Of a DNA stretch of 64,000 bases, positions 26,701-37,125 are shown piece by piece. The notes beneath the pieces were generated by a model. It was not told the DNA's origin. It ran no database searches and saw only the letters and a list, made by a program, of their open reading frames with translations. The stretch comes from Phoronis australis (Eukaryota; Phoronida; Phoronidae): contig NMRA01000191.1 in assembly GCA_002633005.1 (NCBI GenBank), positions 332,077 to 396,076 on the forward strand. The letters run 5' to 3'. The position numbers and the translations under genes are program-made. The stretch's first letter is position 1; each line of letters begins with the position of its first letter.

Positions 26701-29700
26701 GGTCTCGAACGCTAGCAAATTTCTTGACCGGAGACGGATTTTATACCCTCAAAATGACGCCACATTTTGTAGGTTCAACTGCGCACAGGGATAACAATTT
26801 TAACAGCGACATTTCACGTGAAGGAACTTGGTTTTACTTTTCGAAATGGAAATGGCATGCGGTCGCTGCTAACTTTGTGATTTGTGATGGACGCCTCGTA
26901 TCGACGACGGAATTCAAGCTATATTTCGCCATGTTTACTGGCTAAAAAGAAAAATCGATTTGGTTTTTTACTGAGTGTCAGTAAATCGACATCGTTATGT
27001 TTTTTATCGTGATAGGATTCTCTTTCCGTTACCTAGAAGATCATCGAAACCATTAGCTACTCAAAAAAGTAGTCAGTGAGCGTAGCTTTGGCGAATCTGG
27101 AAATGGCGCATATATGCCTGTGACGTCGAGTTGTCGGCTCATACGGCAACAGTTCAAGATCTGAGTGAGCGTGGCAATGTTATAAATTCCTAAAGCACCT
27201 CAACATTGACCTCGAGTAAAGAAGGCGGACACCTATCCCACTAGGCCACACTGCCACCCGGCCTTAGAGGAGGCAGTGTGGGTCGTGGGTTCGAGTCCCG
27301 CTGGGCCACACTGTTAGTCCCGGGTTTCTAGCTCCTCGGCCCCTTTTTAACTATATATTAATGAGACACAAGAAAGTTCCAGGTGGTCAGTGCAATGGGC
27401 AAACATGCGCGGCCTGCGCACGTCTGGTACAACTTACGTGTACCAGACCGCCTGCAATTATTTTTTTCAGCATTGACCACTGAGCAGCTGCGAAATGTCC
27501 CTTAAACTATAAATGCAAGAACTGCAAGTCTCACCTCCTTGTTTGTAATGTAACCCTTATAGTCTAAACTTCCGTTTAGCTCCTGTATCAAAAACTGCAC
27601 CCAGTTGTGGAATCCGGTCACCGATGTTGACTTAGTTTCGCCTGCAAACACGTGCTCAAATCCACTGCTGTCGACGACGGCATCGTTTTTTCCAGAGCGG
27701 GGATAGAGTTCGAACCACAAACTCCGCAACTTTTCTTTGAGCGCTTCGTTGTTACAATCGAAATGTCCTATAAATGTTACATAATGGAAGACATGTTCTT
27801 GCAGTCATTGTGGAGGTGACGTGTTTACAGTGTGGGTTAAAAACTCAACAAATTGACAGATCGTTTTTTTTCGAAATTTATCAGTGAAAAGTGCAATTGA
27901 CGTAAACAGGAATTTAAAGTATTAACGAGCAAATCGTAAAAATATCCGGTGAACAGGCACATTGAATTCTGTTTCAGTGGCAGAGAACTACGTATTTGAA
28001 TAATGCAATTTTGTATCTGTTTTTCGCGTTCCAAGTTTCTTTCACTCATTCTAAATAGTTTAATTCCGAATTATTTCAGGGATGTGTTGGTCACCGATGT
28101 GAGCCCAATCTGCCTGTGTATGCCCTAACGAAGGTATACCTTTTGCGCACAGATACTCGGCTGCCTTTTGCATTGGGCCACTAGCCACTACAACATCCAA
28201 GAATGCGTCGATCTCACGCCATTCCTCATTAGACAGGTCCTCCTCTCTGCCTGTGTTTCTTTCGTAGTTGTCTAGAAGGTTGATGAACGTGGAGTAGATC
28301 TCTTTGTTGAGGAGAAATTCATACACGCTTGCAGAGTTTGCAAACAGTGTGTTGTCAGCCTCGTCTGTGTCGGCGGATGCCGTGGTGCTACCTTGCAGAT
28401 AGTAGACGAGTTCCCCAGAGCCGACGCGATCTACGTCTGCCTCCCACAGGACGTCGCCGATTGTAGACAAGTTCAGATCTTCGTTGTTCCCTCCCGAAGA
28501 GCCTGCGCACAGACTGAACCTTCTTTAGACGTTGCATGCACTAATATTTAAGGGAATGCATTACTGAAGTTCTCACGACATTTAGAATTTACGATTTAGT
28601 TTGTGGACCTTGTTGGAGCATACTTCTCTAGTAGATAGAGTCGAAATGAGCTCAGTCGTACATGTAGCTAAGCACCCTGTTGAGGATCATATACAATTGT
28701 TATATTTTTTCTAGTTTTAACTAGGAATTATTGTGCAATTTTATAGGATCCTCAACAACGAAAAACTCCTTTTTTAAGCATTACACTGACACAAATAACT
28801 GAAGTGTATGGTCATCCATTCAAACAGTACCTTTTAAAATGTTTTAGCTCTATGTTGTTTCAGTTCAAATGTTTTAAATTCGTCATGTGATAGCACACTC
28901 GAAACGTTTGAGCTTTAAACACACACCAATTAAGTAAGCTAAAGCGTTTTAAATTTGTCGCGTGAAAACAAGACGTTCTGTTACCTACTAGAACGTTTTG
29001 ACACGTCACACAAAAGCAGAGACTGTTCATTGCAACCTGTCATCTTTTGGCCTGTGTGTTGCGATAGTCTCTATTTTAGATACAACCAAGTAATAACGTT
29101 AAAAAATATCTTCGGAAAGATTGGTGATCTGTTGAACACGTGCTCACGCTTCGTGCAAAATTCTTGTGAACTCATCCATCGTTAAACGTTTCCCAGCATT
29201 TACAATATCTCTAAAAATAAAGCGTCAAGTTCAGTTTGATGAATGACTGTCGCGTAACTGCATGAAGTAAAGTTAAATTTCGTACCACTCGGCAGGTATC
29301 GCTCAACTCATTTGAAACGTTTCAATGGATGCCAAGCATGCTGTGTGACCAGGATCCGGGTTCGAATCTTCATGACTCGAAAGCCAACTCGAAAATATTA
29401 GTGACATTTTTCGTTCTACTTTAATACAAGCGCAAATTAAACAAGTGGCTGATTTTGTGCCCAATTATATTATTTTTTGCATGGATGATTGTACAATCTT
29501 ATTTTACATTTGATGACCCCCAGAATTAAAATAAGTTCGTGTCTGAACTCGATAAATCTCTAGTTTTTACCCGAAATCTGGAGTGAATTGATGCCCAAGG
29601 TTGTAGCACGAAACTTGGGGGTCACCAAGTACGAATTTGCGTAAACCATATCATACTCAAGTACAGAATAAGGGCCATTATCTTGAATTTGTATTAAAGT

Positions 29701-30834
29701 GGAACGAACTCATAAAACATATTTTCGAGTTCAATTTCGAGTAAAAAACTTAGAACCTGGGCCCAGAAGGCACATTTAAAACTAAGTCGTTTTAGCTAGA
29801 GCGCTATTGCTGAAAACTTCAAAAAATATACTCTTATGAGTCCACCTTTAGATATGGTCCTTCAAAAATAATGTGAACTTTCGCGACTACTTTAAAAATC
29901 TAGGCTAATTAAATTGAAAATCACGATGACGCTGCGACTGTGTATTTGTTTTAAAGTCAAATGTAATTATAAAACCCAAGTAAAAATAATCACTTTCAGT
30001 AATGCGTGGTATTAGCAACAGAAGCAATCCCTGAAGCGCACTCAGTGACCGGGCTGCAGTTTAATCACCTACCTGTACACATCTCATTGTAGTCGTCACA
30101 GCAGTCTCCAAATCTAACACAAGCGGAATTGCACTGGCATGGGTAGTTTCTGTCTAGTGGATCGTCGCACCGGTCCTCGCAAGAATTTGTTCCGTAATTT
30201 GAAGCAAAACCGATCGCTAGAACATGCGTATGAAAAGTACACAGTCTAGTCTGGAGACGACTCTGTGTAATTATAATGGATAGACCATACGCGTATGTCG
30301 GTCTATACCAATCTACAAAATTGTGATTACACAATAATAATAATCACAATTTTGCTTAAAAGCATTTTCGCTTGTATGCAAAACTCTTGGAGTAAAACCG
30401 GTCTATCAAAAGTTTCACATATGAATTAATCGTGACTTATTCGTTACAAAAGGGTAGTTTTTGAGATTTTAAGCACTAAGAATATACATATTCAAGGGAT
30501 AGCCTCTCGGACCTGTTACTCATTAGCAAGCTGAGGCGCATGCTCCTAAGCGTGAACACTTGAGCAAAAACATTTTTTGTAAAACGCATTTTGCCTTTAT
30601 TCACCTAATTATGCAATAGTGATTAAGTGCATGTCACCAAAATAAGTTTTAGTATAAGCTTGTTACTGTAACGACTACAAGCAAATCGTTACCACAAAGA
30701 CTGTTAAGCATGCGTTATAATATTTTACCTTTTGGTCGGCCCTCTGTAGAAGCTAAGATCACCAAAAATGAAAATGTTATTCCAATCAACGCAACCATGC
30801 TGATGGGTTTCAATGCGTCGATTGTTGTCGTCAT
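23733..30834 (-). CDS. ENDOU: Secreted poly(U)-specific endoribonuclease (EndoU) with somatomedin B domain
   Basis: Exons in transcript order: 30729-30834, 30073-30216, 28095-28502, 27535-27767, 23733-23963. They join in phase (1,1,1,0) to 1122 nt, 373 residues, close to family size. EndoU enzymes cut RNA at uridylates and leave cyclic phosphates. Seen: an N-terminal hydrophobic stretch (about residues 13-30) that looks like a signal peptide; a somatomedin B domain with eight Cys (48, 52, 62, 64, 68, 74, 75, 82); then the EndoU domain, with LWEAD, LLDNYERNTG, DSSGFEHVFAGE (His about 258), GFHNW (His about 273), LDYKGY and SPAFDMAIYTVCF. The catalytic Lys is probably in the KKK at about 311-313, with Ser 322 and Tyr 330 nearby; that assignment is inference. 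The SMB plus EndoU order matches animal ENDOU/PP11. The last intron is 3.6 kb and full of mobile elements. Two alternative first exons cannot be excluded, but this ATG gives a clean secretory start. Confidence 0.93.
24250..24325 (+). repeat. Diverged interspersed repeat family B, middle copy
   Basis: AAGTTGGCTTG, then GTGGGTCATTTTAT, then TGAGCAT and ACTGTCA appear in the same order and spacing at about 11405-11485 and, more loosely, 36670-36775. Three copies this diverged suggest an old dispersed element. No coding sense is seen. Confidence 0.5.
24688..25586 (+). mobile_element. Insertion nested in the left arm of the THAP element (CAG...CTG ends)
   Basis: The left arm of the palindrome is interrupted after GTGATAA and resumes with GATAAGTTCGG, while the right arm has an unbroken GTGATAAGTTCGG. 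The inserted piece starts CATAGGCGGATTTAGGGGG and ends CTAGATCCGCCACTG, imperfect inverted termini followed inward by G runs on one side and C runs on the other. GATAA (24683-24687 and 25587-25591) looks like a 5-bp target duplication. A related element is at 51652-51881. CAG...CTG ends recall hAT, but hAT usually makes 8 bp, so the class is open. Most of the inside is Ns. Confidence 0.75.
24854..25530. other. Assembly gap, 677 N
   Basis: A run of N inside the nested transposon. Apparent long open frames across it on either strand are artefacts of the Ns. Confidence 1.
25631..26202 (+). pseudogene. Frameshifted THAP-domain transposon ORF
   Basis: From ATG at 25631 the frame reads MPRCCCVPGC, the CxxxC start of a THAP zinc finger. 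The remaining THAP hallmarks follow in order but in other frames: RRFPKDG near 25700, TLRRTWLARS near 25720, YRVCGKHFLPSGF near 25780, and then AELMKVP...LKKGTIPSLLIP, the usual tail after a THAP domain, from about 25840. The last frame stays open to a stop at 26202 through a Ser/Pro-rich stretch. At least three or four frameshifts separate these pieces, so no intact THAP domain can be made. It belongs to the 24461-26672 element. In natural THAP proteins the C2CH finger binds DNA; here that is history only. Confidence 0.75.
26230..26408 (-). pseudogene. Opposed second THAP remnant in the right arm
   Basis: On the - strand, ATG at 26408 gives MPRCCYVLGCTHYRLTYRG, closely like the start at 25631, and stops after 28 codons. 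A shifted frame gives EKLFPSVP and HWRV, reminiscent of the FP and W of THAP domains. The two THAP starts point toward each other inside the palindrome. Confidence 0.65.
26677..27207. other. Unassigned intronic sequence
   Basis: No recognisable exon, repeat or element. A 94-codon + strand open frame (26661-26945) overlaps the end of the THAP element and has no features I can tie to a family. Confidence 0.5.
27208..27470 (+). mobile_element. tRNA-derived SINE with an inverted head
   Basis: The body and 3' end (B box GTGGGTTCGAGTCCCGCTGG, then CAGTGCAATGG, CATGCGCGGCCTGC, CAGACCGCCTGCAATTATTTTTTT) match the SINE at 8161-8402 in + orientation. The A-box half is missing from its place after GGAGGCAGTGTGG. 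Instead, its reverse complement (GAGTAAAGAAGGCGGACACC, CACTAGGCCACACTGCC) lies just upstream at 27212-27257. The first part of the SINE is therefore turned round relative to the rest, making a hairpin of the two GGCAGTGTGG pieces. Confidence 0.75.
28503..30072 (-). other. EndoU intron 2 with tRNA-like repeat fragments
   Basis: No exon is seen. At about 29290-29380 a tRNA-like stretch has an A-box-like GGCAGGTATCGCTCAACTC and a B-box-like CCGGGTTCGAATCTT. Between about 29505 and 29645, GATGACCCCCAGAATT and AACTTGGGGGTCACCAAGT form an inverted pair. The same GGGGGYCAYCAAGT motif follows another tRNA-like stretch near 44590, so this may be a second SINE family. Confidence 0.5.
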
Positions 30835-32757
30835 GCCAAACAAGTATTTATACACCATTTTATTGCCATGGCGACAACAAGGAAGTATTTATGGACCGTT
30901 TTATTACCATAGATGTCCTGTTCACACCAAAGCGGTTATACTGACTTTCAAACTTATTTTAAAGGGTGTAACTCTCAATGTGAATTGTTTTTAAAAAACG
31001 TAAAAATTGTGAATTGTAACACGACACCTGTATACGTTACCGTGCGGTGTGAACGGTCAGTGCAGTTGTAAAATTTGTGAATTTTCATGTATATCAACTG
31101 AATTAAATGGCACTGACTTCTAGAGACTAAAGCCAGTGTGAACTGTAGCACTAAAAATTATAAATGTGGAAAAGTTATTAACCCGGTTTAACTGGTTGAA
31201 AAAATAAAATCCTCAAGAGGTTTATTGTGAGGACAACGCATGGCCACACCACTGTTCAGGGGAAAGTTGAACAACTTCATACAGCCCCATGGAAAATTAG
31301 TTTGATTTATATATCCACACTTTTCATATACTTCTATGATTAGAAAATTTTAGTTTCATCATTCAGCACATTTCAGTGAAAAATACTGCTCACCATACTA
31401 GGTGATTTGGACATATAATGAAGTTATAAACTAACCTACCAGTAGCCAATATTTCCGAGTCAATAATTTTCAATACTGACCGGTCATACCTTCATTCTGA
31501 CCGCTGCTGTGGCTACGCTGGTTCAATTATCTTTAAACACTTTTCATTTTTGTGAAATAGCCTAATTGAGAAAAGGTCCTTATCACATTTTTGGGGTCAG
31601 TAAATAACACCATAAGAACTACAAACCAAAGTTTATTTTAAGGAAAATCATAAAGGAAATCTTTAGGACAAGGGTAAAGATAAGGATGAAGAAAACTTAA
31701 GATAAATTCAGAACATGGCCCCTGAAAAAATCTTAGTAAAGACTTGGAAACCGTAGCAGCGGGTTCACATGTAAGCCCCTCGGTGTAACAAGCTAATGTA
31801 TGGGACTAGTTTGAAGCAGCAATAACTTATTGCCAGTTCCTCTCAAGCCTAGAAATCTTTTCTCATTTTAGTAAGGGAAACGAATAAAATGTTTTTTGAC
31901 AGAAGGCTGTAGTTTACCATACTGGCCCTAAGTACCGCTATGCCGAATTTTGAGATCAACACAAACTGACTGGTGTTACTCTCACTAGACCGACTTATTC
32001 ACTTGGGCTTTGAAACCGTATGCGCTGTTGTCGTTTTTATGCTTAGACGTGATTAATTGATGTTCCACATAAAGTCTGCTTGTGAACACACATTCCTTAA
32101 TTTCACAACGAGAAATCGTTATTTCATCATTCAGCATTCGTCATTTGCATTACAGCTAAGTCATACATGGAGTTTCTCGGGACACTGTGGTTAGATTTGC
32201 CTATCGACTGGGTATGGCACTTATCAATTCACTCAGGGACTTCATCGATAGGTTGGAAACCACCTCAGTATTACCGTCAACCCTACATGCGTGTATTCGG
32301 GCCCAAGCGCTTATGTGAGGCGACGCCTATGCCTAAAATGTAACAGGATAGCACTTCAGTGAAACCAAGGAGCAAAATTTTAAAAAAAGGATTTGAGTGA
32401 ATTAGGCTTCACGTTTTCTTTGCAAAACGGTAGACGTTGACGAGTAGGCCTATTCTGATAAACGTTAATTATTGAAGTGAAAAGTAACACATAAAAATTC
32501 TACAAGAAGACACTGGAAAACATCCAATTTAACAAACTCACGTACACAAGGAATAGAAATCAACTCTTATAAGTGAAGTTTACGCAAATGCCCGACCCTA
32601 TATGTGAAAGGCTTGAAATTTTTTTCTTCGAAAAAATTCTGAATTACTTCGGACTTGAAGACGCATGAGTCTAAATACGCTTATATAACCCATGCGTTTG
32701 AAGCATTCAACGAAATCAACTAGATTTTCAAACGACCCAACCTTCTTCGCTAAAAGA
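30835..32757. other. Intergenic sequence upstream of the EndoU gene
   Basis: No coding exon recognised. Just upstream of the EndoU start, a 38-bp motif (AAGTATTTATACACCATTTTATTGCC and a diverged partner) is repeated at about 30842-30913. GTTCACACC (about 30920) and GGTGTGAAC (about 31043) form an inverted pair, as in small inverted-repeat elements. The rest is AT-rich and unassigned. Confidence 0.5.
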
Positions 32758-33560
32758 AGAATTTTTAAACAAAACAATTGCTAGCATGTCATGGGGCCGT
32801 GCGATAAAAAGGTAGGAACCCCGTTTTCAGAGAATGCCCATAGGTATCCGCAAAAGCCAAGTTACGTAGGTCAGGATACTGTTTCTCGCTAACACCTCAT
32901 TTGCTATAATCGTGTTTTATATTGCCAATTTATTCAACATTTTCTCTAATTCAGTTCTTAACTCAAGTTCCCTAGAGTTACCAATAAACCTCGATACAAA
33001 ATGGCTCGCCAACTTACATGCTATTATTATCGCGCTATCGTAATGTTATCACTAATAATAAGCACCATAAAGTTTAAAGAGCCATTGCACATGGTGCAGC
33101 CTTTTCCTTTCCCATTATAAACTAAAACAATGTACAAAGTCCTGTAATTTGCTCTGTGCATAACTCACTTTAGGGATTGATTAAAAACCCGACACCGAAT
33201 AAAATCTGCGTCGATTAAATGACTGGCATTCTGATCCTCTTATTTCGCACCTAGCAATACAAAACAAAGGTACCTCGAGTTTTGGATTATTGCATTTTTT
33301 CACCAGCCAAGACTTTAAGCCCCTTATCGACGAAGTTTGAAGAATTAACAAAAAGCTGACACAAACTTTTTATGAAGCAGAAGATATTGCGACAACGCGC
33401 AAGGCACGTAACCTGGCAGATATGCACCGGTTGTCAAAGACAGTGTTACCTTTATCCTAAATTTTCCACATAAACACATAAAGAGCATAAGTTATATATT
33501 GAACATGACGTGATACCCAACCAAGAGCATTTGAAACTAAAATAGATTGTACTCCATTAG
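32758..33560 (+). repeat. Copy A of a 0.8-kb duplicated block
   Basis: Matches 33806-34611 almost exactly, from AGAATTTTTAAACAAAACAA to GATTGTACTCCATTAG, where it is cut by the N at 33561. Differences are a few substitutions and a 3-bp indel. Non-coding. Confidence 0.95.
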
Positions 33561-33561
33561 N
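33561..33561. other. Single-N assembly junction
   Basis: One N, with copy A ending at the base before it and copy B lying 244 bp after it. Same layout as the junction at 20236. Confidence 0.85.
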
Positions 33562-33805
33562 CTGTCCCGGTGTTGCTGTTATTCTTCCATATTGTTTCTT
33601 AACTTACTATTCACCACTTGCTTATTCCTTCATTGGAGGCAGATTGTCAAAAACCTTTACAGTGCAACATGTTATATAACTTTTGTAATTACTGATATCT
33701 GTAGTAGTTTAGTTTGTCATAATATATATGACCTTTTATCTCAACTACACGTGTTGTTTCACTGTAAACTAGCTTCGGTATCGCTTCGCAGTTAGCGCAT
33801 ATAAA

Positions 33806-34611
33806 AGAATTTTTAAACAAAACAATTACTAGCACGTCATGGGGCTGTGCGATAAAAAGGTAGGAACCCCGTTTTCAGAGAATGCCCATACTAGGTATCC
33901 GCAAAAGCCAAGTTACGTAGGTCAGGATACTGTTTCTAGCTAACACCTCATTTGCTATAACCGTGTGTTATACTGCCAATTTATTCAACATTTTCTCTAA
34001 TTCAGTTCTTAACTCAAGTTCCCTAGAGTTACCGATAAACCTCGATACAAAATGGCTCGCCAACTTAAAGGCTATTATTATCGCGCTATCGTAATGTTAT
34101 CACTAATAATAAGCACCATAAAGTTTAAAGAGCCATTGCACATGGTGCAGCCTTTTCATTTCCCATTATAAACTAAAACAATGTACAAAGTCCTGTAATT
34201 TGCTCTGTGCATAACTCACTTTAGGGATTGATTAAAAACCCGACACCGAATAAAATCTGCGTCGATTAAATGTCTGGCATTCTGATCCTCTTATTTCGAA
34301 CCTAGCAATACAAAACAAAGGTACCTCGAGTTTTGGATTATTGCATTTTTTCACCAGCCAAGACTTTAAGCCCCTTATCGACGAAGTTTGAAGAATTAAC
34401 AAAAAGCTGACACAAACTTTTTATGAAGCAGAAGATATTGCGACAACGCGCAAGGCACGTAACCTGGCAGATATGCACCGGTTGTCAAAGACAGTGTTAC
34501 CTTTATCCTAAATTTTCCACATAAACACATAAAGAGCATAAGTTATATATTGAACATGACGTGATACCCAACCAAGAGCATTTGAAACTAAAATAGATTG
34601 TACTCCATTAG
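33806..34611 (+). repeat. Copy B of the 0.8-kb duplicated block
   Basis: Second copy of 32758-33560; it continues without a break into the UPF0728 3' flank. The 244 bp between the N and this copy (33562-33805) have no match in the window. Confidence 0.95.
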
Positions 34612-34682
34612 ATAAGGCTTGGATTCAACAAACAAAAAGCATCAAATCACAAGAAAACAACAAGCATGTTAACAGGTTTCTT

Positions 34683-34688
34683 TTTATT
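34683..34688 (-). terminator. Probable polyadenylation signal of the UPF0728 gene
   Basis: AATAAA on the - strand, about 60 bp after the stop codon. Canonical hexamer at a normal distance; not otherwise confirmed. Confidence 0.55.
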
Positions 34689-34745
34689 TAAACATGATTA
34701 TAATATATTAACAACTATGTGTAAATACATGAAAAATAAAAACAC

Positions 34746-37125
34746 TCAAAATGCTTTCTCCACAGCTTGTAATGCCTGAGCACAAAGATTGTCAAGTTGA
34801 CCATCTCCACCTGAAAGAAGAAAATATTAACTAAATAAATAAATAAACAAGGTACATAATCAACAATCACCAAGTTATCATTTTAATTTTCAGACACACT
34901 ACCCAATTATATACTTCATGTCAAAAACTCTTGCAGAAGATACTTGAAAGTGAATGCCAGTGAAATCACATGTTGCACACAAAGTACAGCGATATCTTGT
35001 GATTACTTGTGTCATCTCGTCCAAATCCCACGAAGAAGACAGCCGTGAGATCATGTTGTAAGAACGCCACTTAGTGAGTGAGCAGGCACCCACTTTGTTG
35101 CTTTTGGTGCACAAATGTGGTGACCTATGGAGGCAGACTTACTAAGCTTGGGTGTAAATATAGACATATCAACAGCTCTTTTGAAACCCTGACCTAACTT
35201 TTAAACTTGAGAAGAAAGAAATTTATAGCAAATGCCAATAGTTAATTCAGTGAGATTGAAACATGTTACAAACTGATGTGTTTGTGTCTCTAAACACTAA
35301 CAATAAAAACCAAAGAAAATTTTTGAAATCTGGCACGAGATAAACATTACGCCTATTATCAGTAAGGCATTTCATTGATTTGTTGCAAACTAAAACAACA
35401 ATGCATATCAGTTTGTGAGTGCATTTAAGCAAGCTCCATGTAGTAACAATCTTTGAAAGCACTTTGGTCCATTCATTTTGGGGAGGAACCGTTATATTGT
35501 AGTTCATAAATGCAGTGGATTAGCATCCTTACTAACTCCTCATAAAACTATGGAATCAATGGAATTCACTCATTGCTTCAACGGTGTTTCCTGTGGAGGT
35601 TTCTTTGGGACATTTTTCTCAATTTTGTGATATCTGAAAGGACCAGTCAGAAGCATCGCTAGATTTTTCTGATAGTAGCTAAACCGTAGACGAAGTGAAC
35701 CTTTCCTATTACAGCATGTCTTAAAAGCCCATGATAGAAATGACAGAATGAGGGTGTTCCTGGCTGCAATACAAGCTTACAAAAGAGTTCCACTGCTTCT
35801 TTCCAAAAAAAAACTGAGGTACTTTTTGGGCAGAAAACCACATCGCTAAAATGAATGTGTCCAAAAAAGTCCCATGATGCAAGGAATTTTAACGAAGCTA
35901 GTGTCTATCAGCAATGTCATGTGACTTACCATAATCCAGATCCCTTATATCACATTTGAACACCTGTTCTCCATTTACCCACAGTTCAACAGCATTCCAG
36001 TCTTTGATTGGCTTGTATTCAACTTGATGACCTTGTTTTGTCAACACAGCTGGAAAAATTAAGCATATCGCATATTTTGAATGAAACAGAAAGTGTAAAG
36101 AAAACTTCTGTTTTTTCATTAACCAATGTCTTCATATGGCTGTTTTTGCACAAAAAAATCTAAAAATTCTATTTCAAACTTTAGTGTGTGAATTTTTAAA
36201 ACATTAAGAAATCCTAGAAGAGTTTCATATGTATGGAAAATTTTAAAATAATGGCGATATGCTGCAAGCAGCGATTGTGGTGCAGCTTCAATATGCCAAG
36301 CACTAATCAGTAGCCAAGTTTTGACAAAAACACTTGAAATTGTTAAAGGTAACTGAGTCTCTTAATTGTATCTTGTAAAACATCAAAGAATGTTAACATA
36401 ATCTTGGTGCTGCCTATGGAATTTTTGCCAACTTTAACTAATGCATCAATTTATTATCAGCAGATATTAAAAACCTTCCATAAAAAGTAAATTTTTTGCC
36501 TGTGTCCCTAAAAACTACTATACCCCTGCTTACCATTAAACGTACAAACTTTTGAAATTAGACCACTTTCGTATTGTCATGAAACTGATCTCAAATTGCT
36601 CTTTATATAAAGATTGAAGATGATTTCTCAGCTTAGGAAGAATGCCAGTTAATCATTGCTTTAAAGCAGGCTCAACAAGCTGACTTGTCCTGGTGTGTCA
36701 TTTACTTCCCCGGGCATGGCCTCAAGCAATAACCGATTGTCAGTGGTTTCCACGTTCAGAAACCACTTCCCAACTGAGGTAGGAAAAAGCCAAGACTATT
36801 TCTGTAGCAGTAGGTGGGCCAAATCAAAAGCTGTCTCTTTCAAAAAGGTAGATTCAGTTGTAGCATCTCAAGTGGCAGATTCTGAGAAAAATCACTTAAA
36901 GCAATCTATGTTTCATGGACTGAGCTTTTTCACTTACACCAGCTCAAAACGAAGCTTTCACACGAAGGTCAATTTGACCAATTTAGTCAAGCCTCAGACA
37001 GGACACATATGACTGCTGGACATTGACTCACTTGTCATTCCCTGTAGCCTCTCTGTTCTATGTTGCACTACACCACTGGATTCATATGGGCCGTGGTGTA
37101 TGGAAACAGCTGCACATAACGGCAT
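34746..37125 (-). CDS. UPF0728 / C10orf53 homologue, small conserved protein
   Basis: Three small exons, 37032-37125, 35930-36049 and 34746-34810, join in phase to 279 nt, 92 residues. It starts MPLCAAVSIHHGPYESSG. The middle exon gives KPIKDWNAVELWVNGE and FKCDIRDLDYG, the last GGDGQLDNLCAQALQAVEKAF and a stop. These match, in order and length, the UPF0728 family (human C10orf53, about 93 residues in its matching isoform): the HGPY start, the DWN-VEL-VN-E centre and the GGDG-LD-LC end. The function is unknown in the literature I know. I see no signal peptide, membrane segment or catalytic motif; the pattern of short strands suggests a small alpha/beta domain, which is inference. An AATAAA lies about 60 bp beyond the stop. 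The exons are short enough to be missed by ORF searches. Confidence 0.9.
36670..36775 (+). repeat. Diverged interspersed repeat family B, third copy
   Basis: CAAGCTGACTTGTCCTGGTG, TGTCATTT, GCATGGCCTCAAG and GATTGTCAGTGG correspond to the blocks at 11405 and 24250, but loosely. It lies in intron 1 of the UPF0728 gene and explains part of the 105-codon open frame at 36695-37012. Confidence 0.4.

Larger units (their letters stand above)
23964..27534 (-). other. Last intron of the EndoU gene, filled with mobile elements
   Basis: The intron runs from donor GTGAGA after codon 297 to acceptor TTTCAG before codon 298. From 3' to 5' on the gene it holds about 500 bp of plain sequence, a TTAA-flanked THAP element (24461-26672) with a nested insert, about 530 bp of unassigned sequence (26677-27207) and a rearranged SINE (27208-27470). 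No further EndoU exon is needed or seen. Confidence 0.85.

Noticed and set aside
36695-37012. 105-codon + strand open frame in UPF0728 intron 1
   Set aside because: It overlaps a dispersed repeat copy and has no family features.
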